The notes under the pieces: generated by a model
The model's input: the letters and a program-made list of their open reading frames with translations, nothing else
The model's database searches: none
What the model was told of the DNA's origin: nothing
Position numbers and translations under genes: made by a program
Part shown: piece after piece, positions 60,201 to 64,000 of the stretch
How positions within the stretch are numbered: the first letter of the stretch is position 1
Layout: each line of letters opens with the position of its first letter
NCBI GenBank assembly: GCA_017517865.1
Contig: JAFWYB010000065.1
Location: 40,061 to 104,060, forward strand
Source: Clostridia bacterium
Lineage (GTDB): Bacteria; Bacillota; Clostridia; Oscillospirales; Acutalibacteraceae
DNA: 64,000 nt
Reading direction: 5' to 3'

Positions 60201-63200
60201 TCTTATGTTCTTGTAACTTATTGTTCAAAATGTAATGAAGAGCTTAAGCGTGAAAATAAAACAATCCCCGCAACAGGTGTGCACACCCCCGGTGCTGCAG
60301 CAACCTGTGAAGCTCCTCAGACATGTACAGTCTGCGGTACAGAGCTTGCGGCTCAGCTCGGTCACACCGAAGAAACAATCCCTGCTGTTCCTGCAACCTG
60401 TACAGCTACAGGTCTTACAGAAGGTAAGAAGTGTTCAGTCTGCGGTGTTGTTACAGTTGCACAGACAGTAACAGAAAAGATTGCCCACACAGAGGAAGTT
60501 ATCCCCGCTGTTGAAGCAACCTGCACATCAACAGGTCTTACAGAAGGTAAGAAGTGTTCAGTCTGCGGAACTGTTACAGTTGCTCAAACGGAAGTAGCAA
60601 AGAAAGACCACTCCCTCGGCGAGTGGATTACCGATAAAGAGCCCACCTGCGTAACTCCCGGCTCAAAGCATAAGGAATGTGAAGGCTGCGATTACGAAGA
60701 AACCGAAGTAATCCCTGCAACAGGCGTTCACGAATACGGAGAATGGTCACAGTTCAATAACGGCACAACTCACAGACGTACCTGTAAGCTGGATGCAGAC
60801 TGTACTGCATACGAAGAGGGCACACACGTCTTTAACGGCACTCTCCGTCAGCTTGACGACGGCAAATATCACCAGTACAAGTGTAAAGAATGTGAAGCAT
60901 ACGGTGTAGGAACAAATCTGAATCTGAGAGAAGAATGCTTCGGTGACGGTACAACATTTGCACAGCTTGACGGTAACGATACACAGCATAAGGAAACCTG
61001 TAAATGCGGCAGAGAAAAGAACGACGGCCACACTTACGGCGACTGGATATATGCCGACAGAAAAGGAACCCGTGAGTGTTCAGAATGTAATTATGTTGAC
61101 TCAACGGATGTTTACACCGTTACATGGGTAAACTATGACGGCACAGTTCTTGAAACTGACGAAAATGTACATTACGGTGCAACGCCTTCTTATGACGGTG
61201 AAGAGCCTGAAAGAGAAGCAACCGACGAATACACCTATACATTTGCAGGTTGGACTCCTGCAATCGCAAAGGTTACAGATGATGCAACCTACACAGCACA
61301 GTTTGATTCAACTGTAAATGAATACACAATTACATTCGTAAACGAAGACGGCACAGAGCTTCAGTCAGGTGAGGTTGCCTACGGTGAAACACCTTCCTAC
61401 ACAGGTGAAACACCCACTAAGGCCGCAACCGCACAGTACACCTACACCTTCAAGGGTTGGACTCCTGCTATCAAAGAGGTTACAGGTGATGCAACCTACA
61501 CAGCACAGTTCGATTCAACTGTAAACGAATACACAATTACTTGGGTTGACGGTAACGGCGATACACTCAAGACAGAGCAGGTTGCCTACGGTGAAACTCC
61601 TGCTTACACAGGCGAAACACCTACCAAGACCGCAACCGCACAGTACACCTACACCTTCGACAATACATGGTCACCGGCTATTGTAGCAGTTGATAAGGAT
61701 GCAACCTACACAGCACAGTTCAACTCAACTGTAAATGAATACACAATTACATTCGTAAACGAAGACGGCACAGAGCTTCAGTCAGGTAAGGTTGCCTACG
61801 GTGAAACACCTTCCTACACAGGTGAAACACCCACTAAGGCCGCAACCGCAGAATACACCTATACATTTGCAGGATGGTCACCCGAAATTGCAACAGTAAC
61901 GGGTGATGCAGAATACACTGCAACATTCACTGCTGAAAAGAACAGCTATACAATCACCTGGAAGAACGATGACGGCTCAGTTATCGACACAACCACAGTA
62001 GAATACGGTGTAGTTCCCACACATGCAGATGCAACAAAGGAAAACACTGCAGAATACACCTACACATTTGCAGGTTGGACTCCTGAGGTAGTGGCAGTAA
62101 CAGGTGATGCAGAATACACTGCAACATTCACTGCAATAAAGAACAGCTATACAATCACCTGGAAGAATGATGACGGTTCAGTTATCGACACAACCACAGT
62201 AGAATACGGTGTAGTTCCCACTCACGCAGATGCAACAAAGGCAAACACTGCAGAATACACCTACACATTTGCAGGCTGGGATCCTGAGGTCGTAGCAGTA
62301 ACGGGTGATGCAGAATACACTGCAACATTCACTGCAATAAAGAACAGCTACACAATCACATGGAAGAACGATGACGGTTCAGTTCTTCAGTCTGCAACGC
62401 TTGAGTTTGGCAGCAAGGTTGTTTATCCGTCAATTCCCGCAAAGGATTATGATGAAGATAATCATTATGTATTCAACGGCTGGAAGGATGCTGACGGTAA
62501 CATAATAAATCCTGATACAACGGATATTTTTGTGGCAGGCGATGCAACGTTCACTGCAACATTTACCGGAGTACAGCATAGCTATGAATATGCTCAGAAA
62601 GCAGACAAATTAACACATACGGGAAGCTGTGAATGCGGCAAGACCGTAACAGAAAACTGCTCCGGCGGTGAAAGTGACTGTGAAAATGCGGCAGTATGTT
62701 CGTTTTGCGGTGAGCCTTACGGCGAAGCACGCGGTCATAGTTACGAATCAGAAGTGACAGAACCCACATGTACAGACAAGGGTTACACAACCCACATATG
62801 TTCAATATGTGATGACAGCTATGTTGACAGCTATGTTGACGAAAAGGGTCACGATTATGAAGGTGTAGTGACAACTGAACCCGGCTGTGAAACAGAAGGT
62901 GTTATGACTTACACTTGTAAGAATGACAACAGTCATACATATACAGATAAAATCGATCCTCTTGACCACATCGATGAAAACCCTGTTGACGGTAAGTGCG
63001 ACAGAGCAGAATGCGGTAAGGATATCTGCAAACACTCCACAACGACAGAAACAGCCCGCGTGGAAGCAACATGTATCGCAACGGGTAATATTCAGTATTG
63101 GACGTGCGATGTCTGTGGTAAACACTTCAGTGATGCGGACTGTAAGAATCTTGTTGCTGATGTTATAATTGCAATTGACGCTGATGCACATAAGGCAGAA

Positions 63201-64000
63201 GCAGACTACATCCAGACAGTTGCACCCACATGCTCGGCAGTCGGTGAAGAAAAGCTCTACTGCGAATACTGTGATGCAGTTCTTGGTACAAGAGAAGTAG
63301 CAATCGATGCAAATGCTCATAAGGCAGAAGCAGACTACATCCAGACAGTTGCACCCACATGCTCGGCAGTCGGTGAAGAAAAGCTCTACTGTGAATACTG
63401 TGATGCAGTTCTTGATACAAGAGAAGTAGCAATTGATGCAGATGCTCATAAGGCAGAAGCAGAATACATTCAGACAGTAGCACCCACCTGCTCGGCAGTC
63501 GGTGAAGAAAAGCTCTACTGTGAATACTGTGATGCAGTTCTCGATACAAGAGAAGTAGCAATTGACGCTGATGCTCATAAGGCAGAAGCAGAATACATCC
63601 AGACAGTAGCACCCACCTGCTCGGCAGCCGGCGAAGAAAAGCTCTACTGTGAATACTGTGACGCAGTTCTTGATACAAGAGAAGTAGCAATCGATGCAAA
63701 TGCTCATAAGGCAGAAGCAGAATACATTCAGACAGTAGCACCCACATGTTCAGCAGTCGGTGAAGAAAAACTTTACTGCGAATACTGTGATGCAGTTCTC
63801 GATACAAGAGACGTAGCAATCGATGCAGATGCTCATAAGGCAGAAGCAGAATACGTTCAGACAGTAGCACCCACATGTTCAGCAGTCGGTGAAGAAAAGC
63901 TCTACTGTGAATACTGTGATGCAGTTCTCGATACAAGAGAAGTAGCAATTGACGCTGATGCTCATAAGGCAGAAGCAGAATACATTCAGACAGTAGCACC
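57213..64000 (+). CDS. Giant secreted repeat protein, 3' end outside the window
   Basis: At least 2262 codons from ATG 57213 (AAAAGGAG upstream) with no stop to the window end. Signal peptide at about residues 1-36 (MKNKLFKKSMSVFLSVLMIL ...). The N-terminal 600 residues look like a beta-rich carbohydrate-binding region. InlB-type repeats (FNANGG ... GYTFTGWNTK) and zinc-knuckle-like Cys units (CTVCG, CSVCG, CKCG) follow. Next are about seven 60-residue units starting NEYTITFVNEDGT or NSYTITWKNDDGS (about 61310-62560), and then identical 43-residue units from 63189. A cell-surface protein of adhesin type is likely. It shares its InlB and Cys units with the protein at 49157-53224. Confidence 0.85.
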   Translation, partial: MKNKLFKKSMSVFLSVLMILSCWVWVPGEHNHASAADGTVNPTALTAIYSGSGERGDSGKIVICSDGEAGNTTVGHIRFNISGATGVLENATLTLNTGNHGGTLVSNCRVDIYPLSVSQCQATSGTYVVNSIATVYGGTYNAATGVTNALNYYGLTTADKLGTVYQNAPGTHTIDVTSAVNKAKAAGQNEVCFLFIMPEIFNDGNGNSWSDTHINVSGTSLSYKTYDFTPSNTGVPIIDINTDAANTVIGLSTDVTTIHGSFESDADYTSTANYDAVYHNVLYTDGPTTIAASATSAKTEYGNSWTGSNGVTIYWYHPTATLLYDGDTTDLPRLGVAVNIVMYYTGTWSRKSVNRLSYVSSGGNGFNFTQNWHGSDGRLNFQWMWHGQGEYMGYTSTVVNDAMRQTLSGNSDNHFYANLLKFTDTMGSNEYYRSATPTFAFYGDNGDSAKTITATSTDTIYIINYVPLRTAIQDAMLKLQEIKDYPAKYSTESVAEFVAAAKALVSAKPNNYINSSKNDVTGWVSAAETAVNNYYKVNLELATYDVTYENMFSFSSWANSASSVIGTPNKGTMTYDVDAGTITVNNNGANTQAYPNDHYTSHGFGNGHYNMTLVPGETYTFEYTTSGGTGDQVHIFFYDDNGNAVANPANRGNPFAHAYGTGRGTSTITFTAPENATKAAFRFGSTVLGDSITFSNIFMYSHTRGDYADIANWTNRPNRTVFDYAQALGTTLEVPERPGYTFDGWWVDSINPNGQKDAGEQVTDGNGTVVANLQTDGIDQDWVLYSEWTENKYNIAFNANGGSGSTAGINNVLYSADTKLTANGFSRTGYTFTGWNTKADGTGTAYADGATVSKLTATNGATVTLYAQWSINKYTVTFKKTDGTTTSAQYDYNTPAASITKPANTQANYDSTNHYTYSWPTINAVTGDVTYTEVKTPTQHSMSSSVTTNATCTTDGVRTYKCSGCAYSYTEAIPSTGHTEATKEENRTEATCGADGSYVLVTYCSKCNEELKRENKTIPATGVHTPGAAATCEAPQTCTVCGTELAAQLGHTEETIPAVPATCTATGLTEGKKCSVCGVVTVAQTVTEKIAHTEEVIPAVEATCTSTGLTEGKKCSVCGTVTVAQTEVAKKDHSLGEWITDKEPTCVTPGSKHKECEGCDYEETEVIPATGVHEYGEWSQFNNGTTHRRTCKLDADCTAYEEGTHVFNGTLRQLDDGKYHQYKCKECEAYGVGTNLNLREECFGDGTTFAQLDGNDTQHKETCKCGREKNDGHTYGDWIYADRKGTRECSECNYVDSTDVYTVTWVNYDGTVLETDENVHYGATPSYDGEEPEREATDEYTYTFAGWTPAIAKVTDDATYTAQFDSTVNEYTITFVNEDGTELQSGEVAYGETPSYTGETPTKAATAQYTYTFKGWTPAIKEVTGDATYTAQFDSTVNEYTITWVDGNGDTLKTEQVAYGETPAYTGETPTKTATAQYTYTFDNTWSPAIVAVDKDATYTAQFNSTVNEYTITFVNEDGTELQSGKVAYGETPSYTGETPTKAATAEYTYTFAGWSPEIATVTGDAEYTATFTAEKNSYTITWKNDDGSVIDTTTVEYGVVPTHADATKENTAEYTYTFAGWTPEVVAVTGDAEYTATFTAIKNSYTITWKNDDGSVIDTTTVEYGVVPTHADATKANTAEYTYTFAGWDPEVVAVTGDAEYTATFTAIKNSYTITWKNDDGSVLQSATLEFGSKVVYPSIPAKDYDEDNHYVFNGWKDADGNIINPDTTDIFVAGDATFTATFTGVQHSYEYAQKADKLTHTGSCECGKTVTENCSGGESDCENAAVCSFCGEPYGEARGHSYESEVTEPTCTDKGYTTHICSICDDSYVDSYVDEKGHDYEGVVTTEPGCETEGVMTYTCKNDNSHTYTDKIDPLDHIDENPVDGKCDRAECGKDICKHSTTTETARVEATCIATGNIQYWTCDVCGKHFSDADCKNLVADVIIAIDADAHKAEADYIQTVAPTCSAVGEEKLYCEYCDAVLGTREVAIDANAHKAEADYIQTVAPTCSAVGEEKLYCEYCDAVLDTREVAIDADAHKAEAEYIQTVAPTCSAVGEEKLYCEYCDAVLDTREVAIDADAHKAEAEYIQTVAPTCSAAGEEKLYCEYCDAVLDTREVAIDANAHKAEAEYIQTVAPTCSAVGEEKLYCEYCDAVLDTRDVAIDADAHKAEAEYVQTVAPTCSAVGEEKLYCEYCDAVLDTREVAIDADAHKAEAEYIQTVA
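61310..62560 (+). repeat. Tandem InlB/Flg_new-like coding repeats
   Basis: About seven in-frame units of 180-195 bp encoding EYTITFVNEDGTELQSGEVA-type and TYTFAGWTPE-type segments. Adjacent units are near-identical in DNA, which points to recent duplication. Confidence 0.7.
63189..64000 (+). repeat. 129-bp tandem coding repeats
   Basis: Units begin CATAAGGCAGAAGCAG at 63189, 63318, 63447, 63576, 63705, 63834 and 63963 (last one cut by the window end). Spacing is exactly 129 bp. Each codes for 43 residues with two CxxC pairs' worth of Cys (TCSAVGEEKLYCEYCDAVL). Units are nearly identical, so copy number may vary between strains. Confidence 0.9.

Noticed and set aside
63163-63999. Long minus-strand open frames over the repeats (also 62802-63707)
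   Set aside because: They are antisense to the giant repeat protein, consist of translated repeats without start signals, and arise from the codon bias of the real frame.
63189-64000. Regularly spaced repeats that could suggest CRISPR
   Set aside because: The whole 129-bp unit is repeated without variable spacers and is in frame within a coding region; no cas genes.

Overview
The window is a 64-kb piece of a low-to-moderate GC Firmicutes chromosome. It most likely comes from an anaerobic gut Clostridia of the Oscillospirales or a related order. The evidence is a spoVA sporulation operon, a complete NADH/NADP-type [FeFe]-hydrogenase operon (hndA, ATPase, hndB, hndC, hndD), T-box control of a tRNA synthetase, AAGGAGG ribosome sites, sigma-A promoters, and very large secreted repeat proteins. 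No rRNA or tRNA gene was seen.

Left host segment (1-14128): a divergent MFS transporter/sialidase-like pair; the hydrogenase operon on the minus strand; an alkaline phosphatase; a vanZ-like, alaX-like and DUF1015 operon; then spoVAC and the first 208 codons of spoVAD on the plus strand.

Mobile element (about 14125-48168, 34,044 bp): spoVAD is cut in the middle. Its remaining 134 codons lie at 48172-48576, followed by a 57-codon ORF and spoVAE. Both junctions carry CCTG. Joining spoVAD at that tetranucleotide restores an uninterrupted 342-codon SpoVAD. The inner flanks of the two junctions form an imperfect inverted repeat centred on the crossover, as in the attP of a large serine integrase, and the element encodes such an enzyme (43628-45322). 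It also carries tnpV, a mobC/relaxase pair with a likely oriT, and cargo. Circularisation would create a promoter (TTGACA, 17 bp, TAAAAT) across the joint. The layout recalls skin-type elements that interrupt sporulation genes, but spoVAD is a forespore gene, so excision there would have heritable consequences.

The cargo looks like a defence or conflict island in several modules: (i) a four-gene minus-strand operon of a KAP/YobI-like membrane NTPase, an unknown protein, a VirD4/TraG-like ATPase and a TPR protein; (ii) small genes with duplicated promoters (alpha/beta hydrolase, pRiA4b ORF-3-like, GNAT, phosphotransferase) and an archaeal-type methionyl-tRNA synthetase under an AUG-specifier T-box; (iii) a half-helicase with two nuclease-like domains plus a membrane-anchored partner; (iv) an AraC, methyltransferase and PNPOx operon; (v) an ABC-type ATPase fused to a methyltransferase, followed by an 819-residue HD-domain protein; (vi) an HTH regulator and an AAA ATPase/TOPRIM-like pair. 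Operons (i) and (v) share a 35-bp upstream element containing tandem sites that resemble Spo0A boxes.

Right host segment (48169-64000): the rest of the spoVA operon; a 1355-residue secreted SH3-like/InlB-repeat protein; a CDF cation transporter; a membrane-anchored metallophosphoesterase; a FAD-dependent oxidoreductase with a C-terminal Rieske domain; and the first 2262 codons of a giant secreted repeat protein that runs off the window.
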